Source: Pseudomonadota bacterium
GTDB lineage: Bacteria > Bdellovibrionota > UBA2428
Direction of reading: 5' to 3'
NCBI GenBank assembly: GCA_018001635.1
Contig: JAGNHS010000005.1
Location: 1 to 64,000, forward strand
Length of the DNA stretch: 64,000 nt
This document shows positions 26,053 through 34,250 of this stretch, one piece after another (position 1 is the first letter of the stretch; each line of letters begins with the position of its first letter). The notes under the pieces are model-generated. The model made no database searches. It was not told the origin of the DNA and was given only the letters and a program-made list of their open reading frames with translations. Made by a program: the position numbers and the translations under genes.

Positions 26053-27081
26053 TTAAATGAAGAGGCCGAGAGATTCGACCATTTTCACCCAACGATGATC
26101 TTTGGGCACGATGCGGGCTCCTTGCTGTAATACTTCCAATGGCGCATTTCCCACTTCTCCATTCTTGTAAACAGCACAGCGTCCCCATTGTTTGGCCAAA
26201 ACCAATCTCGCGGCTTCAATGCCCATCGCCGCAGTTAAAAATCTATCCGTGGTCGTTGGCGCGCGACTTCTTTGCAAATGCCCTAAAACAACGGCTCGAG
26301 CCTCGTGTTCAGAATTTTTACTTATCCACTGAGCCATGCTTTGAGCGATGCCACCAAAGCGTTCTTTCTGAACAGCACCGGGAACCTCAAAAGCTACATT
26401 AGCTTCTTCACCTTCTGGATGTGCGCTTTCAGAAACAACAAAAACTAAACCTCTCCTACCTTCAGAAAATTTTCTCTCTATATATTTGAGAAGTTTTTCT
26501 TTCGAAAAAGGACGCTCAGGAATCAAGATTGCATCGGCGTATGAGGCTAAGCCTCCACCTAAGGCAATCCATCCCGCAGTTCGCCCCATAGCTTCAACAA
26601 TCATAATTCTTCTATGAGCTTCGGCTGTTGCGTAGAGTGCATCAACGGCTTCAGCCACGACTGTGCAAGCTGTATCAAATCCAAAGGTAATGTCTGTACC
26701 ATGCAAATCGTTGTCGATAGTTTTTGGAACACCTACAACAGGAATACCATTGCCAATTTCTTGAAGAGCAGCAAATGTACCATCCCCACCCGCTACAATG
26801 AGTCCGTCGAGTTTGAGCTCATCGTATTTCTTTCGAAACTCATCCTGACGTCCTGCTAATTTAGAATGATTGCTGGTGCCCAAAAAAGTTCCCGCATGTG
26901 TGTGCAAACCCTGTACATCCTTTAAAGTTATAGGACGATTCTGACGTTCAAAAATTCCATCAAAGGCGTCGCAAATTCCTAAGACTTCGTGGCCCTCAAT
27001 CAAAATTTTGCGCGATACAGCCTCAATAATGCCGTTTAAACCTGGCGCATCTCCGCCACCTGTTAAAATTCCAATTTTCAT
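26053..27081 (-). CDS. pfkA: 6-phosphofructokinase
   Basis: 342 aa from the ATG at 27081, with GGTGAG a few bases upstream; an in-frame ATG 33 bases earlier would add an atypical leader. It phosphorylates fructose 6-phosphate in glycolysis. The start MKIGILTGGGDAPGLN and GGDGT (98-102) mark an ATP-type phosphate-donor site, because PPi-dependent enzymes have Asp in place of that Gly. However PKTIDND (~119) has the Lys typical of PPi-dependent and 'group III' enzymes, where E. coli has PGTIDND. This Gly/Lys combination is that of group III ATP-PFKs. Other motifs: EAMGRTAGWIAL and LGHLQRSRAPT. It stands alone and converges with the STAS/CheX gene. Confidence 0.92.
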   Translation of the reverse strand: MKIGILTGGGDAPGLNGIIEAVSRKILIEGHEVLGICDAFDGIFERQNRPITLKDVQGLHTHAGTFLGTSNHSKLAGRQDEFRKKYDELKLDGLIVAGGDGTFAALQEIGNGIPVVGVPKTIDNDLHGTDITFGFDTACTVVAEAVDALYATAEAHRRIMIVEAMGRTAGWIALGGGLASYADAILIPERPFSKEKLLKYIERKFSEGRRGLVFVVSESAHPEGEEANVAFEVPGAVQKERFGGIAQSMAQWISKNSEHEARAVVLGHLQRSRAPTTTDRFLTAAMGIEAARLVLAKQWGRCAVYKNGEVGNAPLEVLQQGARIVPKDHRWVKMVESLGLFI

Positions 27082-27114
27082 AGTTCTCACCAATCTATGT
27101 TTTGATGAGTACAA

Positions 27115-27422
27115 TTAAAAGCTGCAAAAAAATTAAAATCTGATTTTTATGATTAGTTTTTATAAAAATATAAAGTCAATTTTTTAAGCCATTTTAAAAA
27201 CTCGAAATAAGCATCAAAAATGGGGGTATTTAGGCCCTTATTTTATACAAATTATTTTGACTAAGTTGGATAGACACTCGAGCTCTAAAATTTTAATTCC
27301 TCAAAACTTAGAAAATGGCATTTTTATGATTTCTTGATTCAATTCGCGCGCCTTTAATTGTTATTTTATTTTAGTTATATCGCGATAAGTTAAATTATCG
27401 CTAATTATAAGTTACTGTAATC
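27115..27422. other. A+T-rich intergenic region between divergent genes
   Basis: Very A+T-rich spacer between pfkA and the recombinase gene. No coding sequence, tRNA or terminator is visible. The features I can support are a 20-bp dyad at 27382-27401 and the recombinase promoter at 27423. Confidence 0.7.
27382..27401. promoter_or_regulatory. 20-bp dyad, possible operator
   Basis: GCGATAA (27382-27388) and TTATCGC (27395-27401) form a perfect inverted repeat around a 6-bp centre, 22 bp upstream of the -35 box of the recombinase promoter. The size and position fit a repressor or activator site for a dimeric regulator; the regulator is unknown. Confidence 0.45.
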
Positions 27423-27451
27423 TTGTATTTTATCTTAAAGTGCTGTTTTAT
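27423..27451 (+). promoter_or_regulatory. Sigma-70-like promoter of the recombinase gene
   Basis: TTGTAT (27423-27428), a 17-nt spacer and TTTTAT (27446-27451). The ATG at 27458 lies 6 nt beyond the -10, implying a leaderless message. Confidence 0.45.
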
Positions 27452-27457
27452 AGAGAT

Positions 27458-28651
27458 ATGAGACTTAAGCGACTTTGGATTGGGCTTAAAAAAATATTTC
27501 GCTCAAAAAAAACTTCAAATAAGCTCAAAAAACCCAGGAAAAAGGTAGCTATCGGGCCTCAAAATGAAGCGCTTCAAATTGAAAATTTGCCCGAAAAATT
27601 GCCGCCTCCCAAAACTCTAAAATCTGGAATTTCAGCAATTGTAGAATTTTCACTTGTGCAACTTTCGCCCCACACGCAAAGAGCCTATCGAAAGGATTTG
27701 GACGATTTTTTATCCTATTTAAAAGTCCAAGGTCTTTTAGAAATTTGGGGCGCGCTAGGAGCCATGGAAATTGCCCAATATCGCGATTATTTGCTTAAAG
27801 ATAGGGGTCTCTCAAAAGCCTCAATCACCCGAAAAATTGCAGTGGTTAAAAGCTTCTTTAAATGGGCCAAAGCCCAGGGATGGGTTAATCAAAACCCCGC
27901 CGAACTCATTCGAAGCTTCCCTCAAACTCAAGATTCTAAAACTGGATTTTTAAACGAAGAAGAAATCTACAAAATGCTGGGCTACTACCCCGATATGTCG
28001 GTGCTAAATCTCAGCAAATCCCTTGCTAAAGTCGCGCTCGAAACCCTTCTCATGCTTGGCATTCGACGAAGTGAAGCCACAGCCATTCGTATTGGTGATT
28101 TAGAATTTAGCGATGGACGCTGGTTACTCAATGCCAAAGGGAAGGCCGAGAGGCTCCGCCGCCTCCCCATCCCTCCTCGATTACTCGACACCTGGAGCGA
28201 ATGGTTTCGAAGAATTAACAACGAGGCTCCACTTCAAAACATGATTGATAATCCCGCAGTTTGGCTCGATTGGTGCCGTCGCGACCCTGATCAACCACTG
28301 CTCATTTCGACTCGCGCCACACACTTTCACAAATCCCTTTCAACCTCTGAATTAGCTATGATTATTCGTAAACTTGGCCGTAAAGCTGGACTCAATCAAA
28401 AGCTATCGCCGCACATGCTTCGCTCTACAGCTATCACTTATGCTCTCGATCAAGGAGCCTCTCATCGAGGCATTCAACAAATGGCCGGCTGGACCACTCC
28501 TCTCATGATTTCTCGCTATGATAAACGCCGAAACGATCCAAGGTTTTCAGCGGTCCACCATCTCAAATATGCTCAAAAAATAGAGGAAAAAACAAAGGTA
28601 AAAGAAGAAAAATCGCAGGATTTAATGTCAGAAAAAACTCAAAACATTTGA
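27458..28651 (+). CDS. Tyrosine recombinase (XerC/D-like integrase)
   Basis: 397 aa from the ATG at 27458. Residues 1-60 are Lys/Arg-rich and absent from XerC/D. A SAM-like core-binding domain follows (~65-155, LSPHTQRAYRKDLDDFLSYL), then the catalytic domain: Arg in LGIRRSEATAIR (~203), Lys in NAKGKAERLRRLPI, H-x-x-R in SPHMLRSTAITYALDQG, and the nucleophile Tyr in SRYDKR (~354). The usual His of LGH is Trp (MAGWTTPLMISRY), an accepted variant. The C-terminal ~40 residues are charged. It stands alone and could be a chromosome-dimer recombinase or a domesticated integrase. No att site or phage genes are nearby. Confidence 0.88.
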   Translation: MRLKRLWIGLKKIFRSKKTSNKLKKPRKKVAIGPQNEALQIENLPEKLPPPKTLKSGISAIVEFSLVQLSPHTQRAYRKDLDDFLSYLKVQGLLEIWGALGAMEIAQYRDYLLKDRGLSKASITRKIAVVKSFFKWAKAQGWVNQNPAELIRSFPQTQDSKTGFLNEEEIYKMLGYYPDMSVLNLSKSLAKVALETLLMLGIRRSEATAIRIGDLEFSDGRWLLNAKGKAERLRRLPIPPRLLDTWSEWFRRINNEAPLQNMIDNPAVWLDWCRRDPDQPLLISTRATHFHKSLSTSELAMIIRKLGRKAGLNQKLSPHMLRSTAITYALDQGASHRGIQQMAGWTTPLMISRYDKRRNDPRFSAVHHLKYAQKIEEKTKVKEEKSQDLMSEKTQNI

Positions 28652-28704
28652 CTTCGACATTACAATCTATAAAAAAAATTAGACTTTAGAGTCATTATTA
28701 ATTT

Positions 28705-28992
28705 TTATCTTCGATAAATAACTTTTCGCTCACAGCCCCACGCACTTTCGATGTTGCGGTAAGATTCGCAAAGCCCCGGCTCATGCGCTTCGAGTGTGCT
28801 TTTACAATTATCAAGGGTTTCTTCGCGTGCAGCGGCTTCGTCTACTCCGTAACCTTCAAAGGGGCCATCAACATGATTACGCTCTTCGCGTATATCTAAA
28901 TAACAATGATAGGTGAGTTTTTTAAATCCTCCACCTGCGGCAAATACATTCACTGATAATATCATTGAAAAGAGAAACCCTAATTTATACAT
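28705..28992 (-). CDS. Small exported cysteine-containing protein
   Basis: 95 aa. A clear signal peptide (KLGFLFSMILSVNVFA, then AGGG) and a mature part of ~77 residues with four cysteines (HCYL, DNCKS, GLCES, WGCERK) that could form two disulfides. CGGAGAG lies 7 nt before the ATG. The mature protein contains an acidic/basic helix-like segment (VDEAAAREETLDNCKSTL). I recognise no named family. It is convergent to the recombinase gene. Export and Cys pattern are seen; role unknown. Confidence 0.7.
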   Translation of the reverse strand: MYKLGFLFSMILSVNVFAAGGGFKKLTYHCYLDIREERNHVDGPFEGYGVDEAAAREETLDNCKSTLEAHEPGLCESYRNIESAWGCERKVIYRR

Positions 28993-29117
28993 TTAAACTC
29001 TCCGATGTTTATAGCTTCAGTTTAGAAAGTATTTTATGAATTACAATTCACTTAGAACTCATAAAATGGATAAGCTGTTAACTTTTTCTTTAACTCAATT
29101 TCTTTCAATATATTTGA

Positions 29118-31103
29118 CTAATTTGAACTAGTTTTGGGACTTTCTTTTGCTTTAACTTCTTTATTAGTAACAGCATCGGCCGGTGGAATTTTCATTTCCT
29201 TTTCTTTAGCTTCTAAAAGCTTTGTCATCATTTCTGAAGCACTTTTGGCTTCAGCTTGTATAAATTCATCCAATTTCGCAACTCTGTTTTTATCCATACC
29301 TGTTTTGTATTTTTCTTTAAAATTCTCTAAACTAAATTCCACTGAGGAAAGAGTCTTAAGAACTTCCTCTATATATTTAACTTTTAGATCGAGATTAGCA
29401 CTGGGCTCTTTATCTTTATTAAGCTCATCCATCTTTTTATGAAAATCTTCGACATTTTTAATGGTATCAGACCGCAAGCTTTCAAGGGCAGCCGTTTCAG
29501 GGTTTTTCTTAGCATCACTTTTCGAAGAACTTGAAGAATCCTTAGTATCTCCTTTAGACTTAGCCTCTTCCTGACTCTGATTTTCTTGAACTTTGAAAAT
29601 ATTATAGGCTTCTTGGAGCGCGTACGTATCAACTAGCTGTTGCGATACCGCATTTCGAACAATACTTTTTGCTTGCAAATAACTTTCTCGAGATACACGA
29701 CTATAATGACGATAAAACTCCTTATCGGATTCAGACACAGCATTGGTGTCATCTAATTTATTATCTTTTTTAAGTTTTTCTCTTAGAAATTTATTTAAAA
29801 TTACAGCGTATCTTTTTAAACAGGCCTGAACTTTTTCAAGTGAACTTTCATCAGAACATTTTTTAATCCAATCATCATCTTTGAGAGCATCTTTAGTTTC
29901 CATCCAAATTAATGTGGGCTGAACAAGGTGATCATTTAAAAATCCAGATTGCGCTGCAACAGCTAAAATCAAACTTCCATAACCGATAGTTTTCAGTGTA
30001 AGCGTTCGAACGCTATTGCTTCTCATAGATGTTATTGCAAGAACTTTAGCGTGGTCTATTGATGCAGCATTTGGATGAATGGGACTATTATTCTGAAAAG
30101 TTTCATCAAGCTTATCGCGTAACTTTTCCATTCTATCCTTACGTCCTAATTGTTCTACACTAAGCTCACCATTGGCATTAAAATGCATCTCTCTTGTTGG
30201 AACAGCGTGAAGTCTATCGGCTGCTTCTCTTAGTGCAATATAATCATAGGTGTATTGAGTCACGCGATCGTCGAGATCATCAATTTCCTTTTTAGCCTCT
30301 TGAAATCTTTTCAAAAGCCTTTTTATAGATGCAGAATTTGAAATACGATGAGTTTCAACTGTGAGCTTACCGCTTGAGCTAGAATAACTTGGCAGCACGA
30401 TGTAAAAACTCTCGCCAGCCTTTAACTTCGAAATTTTGTCCTCAAACTCAGACATATGATTGTCGAGATATTTTGCAATACTCCCATCTAAACGAGCCAG
30501 AGAACTTGAATCCCTCCTAATGTTTTGAGCTCGAACCACTAAATTTTCAGCTTGTTCTCCTAAGGATTCAAGCGCTGTAACATCGGACTCTTTTACAAGA
30601 TTTCCAGATGTTACCGAACGAGTGACCTCTACAAGATTCAAAGCATTTTTTGCAGAATCAGAATTAGTCGCTTCTTTTGCATTATGTTTTAGAAAATCAT
30701 TTGTAGGAAAAGCGAGTAATTTTTCGTCCACCAATCTTCGCTCTTGAGGGGTGATCACACTTGGGGGACTAAACTGATCTTGCCACCTAGTGGAAATTTT
30801 AGATAAGATTTTTTTAACAGTACCACGCACACTAAAGCGTGATGTTAAGCCAAGTTCCCGCGACATTTTAGATTCCATGGTATCGGGATCTTCTTGAAAT
30901 TTTGCCAGCACTTTAGCTCGAATATTTTCAAATTCAGTCTTTGGAGCCACGGTCCAAGCCGGAACTCTCTCTAAATTTTTTACCTCTGTAGCTTCTCCAA
31001 TGCCCTCTAAAAGAAAATTACAGAAATCAATTGGATTCGAAAATGCTTGCGGGGACACTCCTACAATCAAAGAGATAAATAGTGATTGAGCTAGCTTCCT
31101 CAT
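29118..31103 (-). CDS. Large exported helical protein, unknown function
   Basis: 661 aa. The signal peptide (RKLAQSLFISLIVGVSPQAFS) leads to NPIDFCNFLLEG, then long Glu/Lys/Asp/Ser-rich stretches predicted helical or coiled coil (for example ~215-300 and ~560-640). A hydrophobic segment near residues 370-390 (TIGYGSLILAVAAQSGF) could be a membrane helix in the middle. The tail is Lys/Ser-rich. No family recognised. The architecture (signal, coiled coil, single central hydrophobic segment, helical tail) resembles the 556 aa product at 40078-41748; the two may be diverged paralogues. A FliA-like promoter precedes it. Confidence 0.7.
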   Translation of the reverse strand: MRKLAQSLFISLIVGVSPQAFSNPIDFCNFLLEGIGEATEVKNLERVPAWTVAPKTEFENIRAKVLAKFQEDPDTMESKMSRELGLTSRFSVRGTVKKILSKISTRWQDQFSPPSVITPQERRLVDEKLLAFPTNDFLKHNAKEATNSDSAKNALNLVEVTRSVTSGNLVKESDVTALESLGEQAENLVVRAQNIRRDSSSLARLDGSIAKYLDNHMSEFEDKISKLKAGESFYIVLPSYSSSSGKLTVETHRISNSASIKRLLKRFQEAKKEIDDLDDRVTQYTYDYIALREAADRLHAVPTREMHFNANGELSVEQLGRKDRMEKLRDKLDETFQNNSPIHPNAASIDHAKVLAITSMRSNSVRTLTLKTIGYGSLILAVAAQSGFLNDHLVQPTLIWMETKDALKDDDWIKKCSDESSLEKVQACLKRYAVILNKFLREKLKKDNKLDDTNAVSESDKEFYRHYSRVSRESYLQAKSIVRNAVSQQLVDTYALQEAYNIFKVQENQSQEEAKSKGDTKDSSSSSKSDAKKNPETAALESLRSDTIKNVEDFHKKMDELNKDKEPSANLDLKVKYIEEVLKTLSSVEFSLENFKEKYKTGMDKNRVAKLDEFIQAEAKSASEMMTKLLEAKEKEMKIPPADAVTNKEVKAKESPKTSSN

Positions 31104-31115
31104 ATTCCAAGACTC

Positions 31116-31141
31116 TTATCGGCATAATTAGTTGAATTTTA
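31116..31141 (-). promoter_or_regulatory. Sigma-28 (FliA)-like promoter of the 661 aa exported protein
   Basis: On the minus strand a perfect GCCGATAA (31116-31123) is preceded after 14 nt by TAAA (31138-31141). The ATG at 31103 lies 12 nt after the -10, so the leader is only a few nucleotides. Confidence 0.55.
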
Positions 31142-31214
31142 AAGTCTGCAATTTAGCTGTATAGACGCATTGCAGTCCCCCGCAAGCTTTGGTATTCCTT
31201 ATGTTTCTGACCAC

Positions 31215-31291
31215 GCACTCGTAGCTCAATTGGATAGAGCATCAGATTTCGAATCTGAGGGTTGGGAGTTCGATCCTCTCCGGGTGCACCA
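31215..31291 (+). tRNA. tRNA-Arg (anticodon UCG)
   Basis: 77 nt including an encoded CCA. Acceptor arms GCACTCG/CGGGTGC (one G-U), D-arm with AGCTCAATTGGATAGAGC, anticodon stem TCAGA/TCTGA with loop TTTCGAA giving anticodon TCG (Arg, CGN codons), and T-arm GGGAG-TTCGATC-CTCTC. A complete cloverleaf, adjacent to a cluster of short direct repeats. Confidence 0.95.
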
Positions 31292-31300
31292 TTTGCTTGA

Positions 31301-31466
31301 ACTTTTCCATAACAACTTCGTTCTCAGTCACTCGGAACCCAATTTGGTTACCTCGTTCCTTCGGGCCTCGTTGTTATGAAAATTTTCTACGCAAACCGCG
31401 AGCGAAGAGCGCACCCAAACTTTTCCATAACAACTTCGCAAACCGCGAGCGAAGAGCGCACCCAAA
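31301..31466 (+). repeat. Short direct repeats 3' of tRNA-Arg
   Basis: A 47-bp unit at 31390-31436 is followed immediately by a truncated 30-bp copy at 31437-31466, both beginning CGCAAACCGCGAGCGAAGAG. The last 20 bp of that cluster's spacer (ACTTTTCCATAACAACTTCG, 31419-31438) also occurs just after the tRNA at 31301-31320. TTGTTATG (about 31371-31378) is the inverted form. Such arrays behind a tRNA may be remnants of duplication or integration events. No coding role is seen. Confidence 0.75.
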
Positions 31467-31476
31467 TCCATGTCAG

Positions 31477-32037
31477 CTAATTTAGTTCCTTTAAACATTC
31501 TTTAATTTCTAGAATTCGCTGGTCTAAAATTTTGAGATTTTTATTGAGCTCATAGGCATTTCTTCCTGTATATATTGCAAGAGCATCAAAAGCTAAACCA
31601 GAGGCTATCGATGGAATAATCACTTTGTAGCCCAACCTTTTGAGTGTAGAAAAGCATGTTACAGCCGACCATTTTTCGCGCCAAGTTTTTTTATCAAGTA
31701 GGGCTTCTTTAATGATGGCACGTCCGGAGGCAAGTCTAACACTCCAAACAGCCACTAGAGACAACGGAATACTCACAGTAGTGATTGTAATATCACGATT
31801 GATTTGACTTTGAATTTCACCTCTAAAGTCGTTTAAAAATTCTAAGTTGTTTTGAACAATTAGCGCAGCTTTTTTAGGATCTTCTTCAGCTAAAAAATCA
31901 TTCTTTATTTGCCTGCAAATTTCATCCGAAAATTGTGGAGTAGAAAAATCGCGATCTTTGTATTTGGATTCAAAACCATGGATCAAATGAGAAGAAAAGA
32001 CCCACAAAAAGCAAAATAAAGCCTTAAAACGCCACAT
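31477..32037 (-). CDS. Exported/membrane protein of unknown function
   Basis: 186 aa. A signal peptide (KALFCFLWVFSSHLIHG) is followed by a polar region with EICRQIKNDFLAE (~40) and two moderately hydrophobic segments (ITTVSIPLSLVAVWSVRLA ~95-113; VIIPSIASGLAFDALAIYTG ~140-160) that could span the inner membrane. The tail is a Leu/Ile/Lys-rich helix (LNKNLKILDQRILEIKECLKEL), possibly a short coiled coil. No family recognised. It sits between tRNA-Arg and another small exported protein on the same strand. Export topology is inferred. Confidence 0.6.
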   Translation of the reverse strand: MWRFKALFCFLWVFSSHLIHGFESKYKDRDFSTPQFSDEICRQIKNDFLAEEDPKKAALIVQNNLEFLNDFRGEIQSQINRDITITTVSIPLSLVAVWSVRLASGRAIIKEALLDKKTWREKWSAVTCFSTLKRLGYKVIIPSIASGLAFDALAIYTGRNAYELNKNLKILDQRILEIKECLKELN

Positions 32038-32079
32038 AGACTTTCAAGCTTTTATCAGCAAAAGCCTTATAAGTATAAA

Positions 32080-32391
32080 TTAAAGCTGGGTTTTATTCGT
32101 GATTAATGAACAAACTTGGCCATCTTGTTGGCTAATTTGTTTAATATCAAAATCGTGCCCTAAGACCTTTTGTAGCTCTAAAAGTGCACCGTTAATTCCA
32201 GATTGGCCCGAAGAACTCACACTTCCGCAAAGTACGGCTGGATTGCCCGTCATTAACAAAGTTGAAGCATCTCTAACTTGAGAATATCCAGAAACTCTAA
32301 CTTCATTACCAGCTTGAAGTTTATTCATAAAAATAGCCGCCGAGAAAAATGCAGCAAAAATTCCAGAGATAACTATGGTTGATTTTTTCAT
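32080..32391 (-). CDS. Small exported protein
   Basis: 103 aa with a signal peptide or N-terminal anchor (KKSTIVISGIFAAFFSAAIFMNKLQA, then GNEV). A strong Shine-Dalgarno (GGTGAGGG) sits 8 nt before the ATG. The mature ~77 residues contain two cysteines (VLCGSVSSSGQ and GQVCSLI), probably paired. A short conserved-looking stretch ALLELQKVLGHDFDI is not diagnostic. No family recognised. It is divergent from the gene at 32518. Confidence 0.6.
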   Translation of the reverse strand: MKKSTIVISGIFAAFFSAAIFMNKLQAGNEVRVSGYSQVRDASTLLMTGNPAVLCGSVSSSGQSGINGALLELQKVLGHDFDIKQISQQDGQVCSLITNKTQL

Positions 32392-32517
32392 ATTTAAACC
32401 CTCACCAGAGCCAAGATTAACGGAAAATTAACAAAGCTCCAAATTCCTCAATAATTTGGGCCAATGCATGGCGCAAAAAAATCATGCTAAAATAGTATAG
32501 TCAGGGTGGGGTGTTTT

Positions 32518-33660
32518 ATGAGCATTTTATTAAATAAAAAAGGCCAAGCTATGCTGGGTGCCGGAGCACTCGCAGGCGTCGGATTTCTAATTATGGCGGC
32601 CACCGCTGTATATGTCATGAACTCAAGTAAAGAAAAATCAGTGCGCATGAGCCAAGCCGATGCTCGATTTATTAACGACTTGGTTTTTTCAAGAGTCGGG
32701 CAGGCCGTTGCCGCCTCAGCTATTATTTGCGACGAGGCTGATGGATTATGTAAGTGGAATGATGATCCTCGATTAAAATTTGAAGCAAAAAACTTTGGTT
32801 TTAAAAATTTAAAAATAGATAATTCTTCCAAAACATTAAGTTTCATCATTTCAAGCTGTTTACCTTCAGACCCAGAAAAAGCCGATTTCTCCACATGTGT
32901 TGAAAAGGAATCGGAAGTGAAATTTCAATTATCAGATCTCAACAAATTAAAAGATTTAAAAATTCTCAATTGGTCCTCAGACCCTAACAATACAGATAAA
33001 GATTATTACGGAATCCTAATTTCCGTGAATACATCCTATAATTCCGTCGATACTAATAAAGACGAAAGTTTTGTATCCAATGCTGTTATCAGAAGACCTC
33101 GATTTTTTCTTCATATTGAATCTGGGGTAGGAGAATGTTTGCCAACTTGCCACGTACCAGATGGCCAAACGCGAAGCGAGGCTTTATGTTTTGGAAAAGT
33201 TAAAGTAGTTCAGGGACAAAACAACATGGCCAAAGTTTCGAATTTAACTGTTACAAACGATGGCCCAGGATACTTGCATCGCTTTAATATATCTCGAAAA
33301 TTCTCACGCAATACAGCGGTTGCCGAAACAGCCTCTCTTCCGCCTTCTTTACTACAATCAAAAGAAATTTTTACTAACAATTCCGGGATGTCGCCTGGAA
33401 CATCAATTAGCTTTGACGACAACACTCTAGAATGCGTTCACTGGACAAGTAACATTACTATCATTGAAGAGTCTGGCTCAGATTTCTATGGTGTCTTTAC
33501 CACTTATGACCCCAATAGCTCAGTATCAACAGGATCGGCCGACTACTCCTTTTCTAAGGTAGAACCCCAAAACCCCTTGTTTTTAGGGCAATATGGAACC
33601 ACAGTTCCTTCAACAAAAACAGAATTCCTAACCCTTATTTATTATCGCGGACAAAATTAA
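32518..33660 (+). CDS. Membrane-anchored extracytoplasmic protein, Cys-rich
   Basis: 380 aa from the ATG at 32518, preceded by GGGTGGGG; an in-frame GTG at 32506 lies inside that ribosome site. The N-terminus (ILLNKKGQAMLGAGALAGVGFLIMAATAVYV) is a short basic leader with one hydrophobic helix, reminiscent of pilin/Tad-type (KKGQAM) proteins but lacking the +5 Glu of type IV pilins. The remaining ~340 residues are extracytoplasmic with about ten cysteines in close pairs (IICDEADGLC, SSCLPSDPEKADFSTC, GECLPTC). The C-terminus is beta-rich. No family recognised; a surface or pilus-like subunit is possible. Confidence 0.6.
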   Translation: MSILLNKKGQAMLGAGALAGVGFLIMAATAVYVMNSSKEKSVRMSQADARFINDLVFSRVGQAVAASAIICDEADGLCKWNDDPRLKFEAKNFGFKNLKIDNSSKTLSFIISSCLPSDPEKADFSTCVEKESEVKFQLSDLNKLKDLKILNWSSDPNNTDKDYYGILISVNTSYNSVDTNKDESFVSNAVIRRPRFFLHIESGVGECLPTCHVPDGQTRSEALCFGKVKVVQGQNNMAKVSNLTVTNDGPGYLHRFNISRKFSRNTAVAETASLPPSLLQSKEIFTNNSGMSPGTSISFDDNTLECVHWTSNITIIEESGSDFYGVFTTYDPNSSVSTGSADYSFSKVEPQNPLFLGQYGTTVPSTKTEFLTLIYYRGQN

Positions 33661-33681
33661 AAATAAGCCAGAGGCACTGTA

Positions 33682-33710
33682 TTGACGCGTCGCATAATTA
33701 GGTGTATTTT
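33682..33710 (+). promoter_or_regulatory. Sigma-70 promoter, leaderless mRNA
   Basis: TTGACG (33682-33687), a 17-nt spacer and TATTTT (33705-33710). The ATG at 33720 is 9 nt after the -10 and no Shine-Dalgarno exists, so the message probably begins at or just before the start codon. Confidence 0.55.
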
Positions 33711-33719
33711 GCCTTCGCA

Positions 33720-34226
33720 ATGAAGAAATGGTTGGTAGCTTCTTACATTCTAAGTTTTTCAGTTTCTTTATTTCTTTGGGCCGATAATGAAAAAATCTCT
33801 ACAACTGAAAAGCCCCTTGAATGGCGCAGCATGGACAACGTATCCCTAGTCAGACGAATTTCCCCGCCTACAAGCATCGCTTTGGACGGAAGTCTCGTCG
33901 CGCATAATGAGCAACGACTTTTACAAGCCGATGGACTAGAAAAAAATTCACTCGCTTGGAGAGAAGATCAAGCCATTTCAAAAATTTCTGTTCAAAACAC
34001 TGATATCAACACTTACGAAAGTGCAATCTATTTCAACATTCAAAAATTTAAAGATGGAAACATTGAATACCTATATTTGAAAGATCCTATTTCTCAAAAC
34101 GAAACAATTGTAGCTTTTATAGATTATAAAGGCGCCGTGCGATTCCTTCCTCAGTTTGTTCCAGATTTTCAATACAACACAGAAATTAACACTATTCGTA
34201 TCACTCTTAGAAAAGTAAAACTTTAA
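33720..34226 (+). CDS. Small exported protein of unknown function
   Basis: 168 aa from the ATG at 33720; an upstream in-frame GTG at 33702 overlaps the promoter. The signal peptide KKWLVASYILSFSVSLFLWA is clear, with cleavage near residue 21 before DNEK. The mature part has no cysteines and alternates charged and hydrophobic residues (for example KDGNIEYLYLKDPI and IVAFIDYKGAVRFLPQF), suggesting a beta-rich domain of ~145 residues. No family recognised. It follows the Cys-rich anchored protein by 59 bp but has its own promoter. Confidence 0.6.
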   Translation: MKKWLVASYILSFSVSLFLWADNEKISTTEKPLEWRSMDNVSLVRRISPPTSIALDGSLVAHNEQRLLQADGLEKNSLAWREDQAISKISVQNTDINTYESAIYFNIQKFKDGNIEYLYLKDPISQNETIVAFIDYKGAVRFLPQFVPDFQYNTEINTIRITLRKVKL

Positions 34227-34250
34227 ATTTAAAATCTCATCTACTGGGCT

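Noticed and set aside
31170-31379. A 69-codon reading frame across tRNA-Arg
   Set aside because: It reads straight through the tRNA gene; the LVAQLDRASDFES-type translation is a well-known artefact of tRNA sequence, not a protein.
32038-32070. A FliA-like box (GCTGATAA) upstream of the 186 aa exported protein
   Set aside because: The -10 has a mismatch and no TAAA-like -35 lies 14-16 nt upstream.
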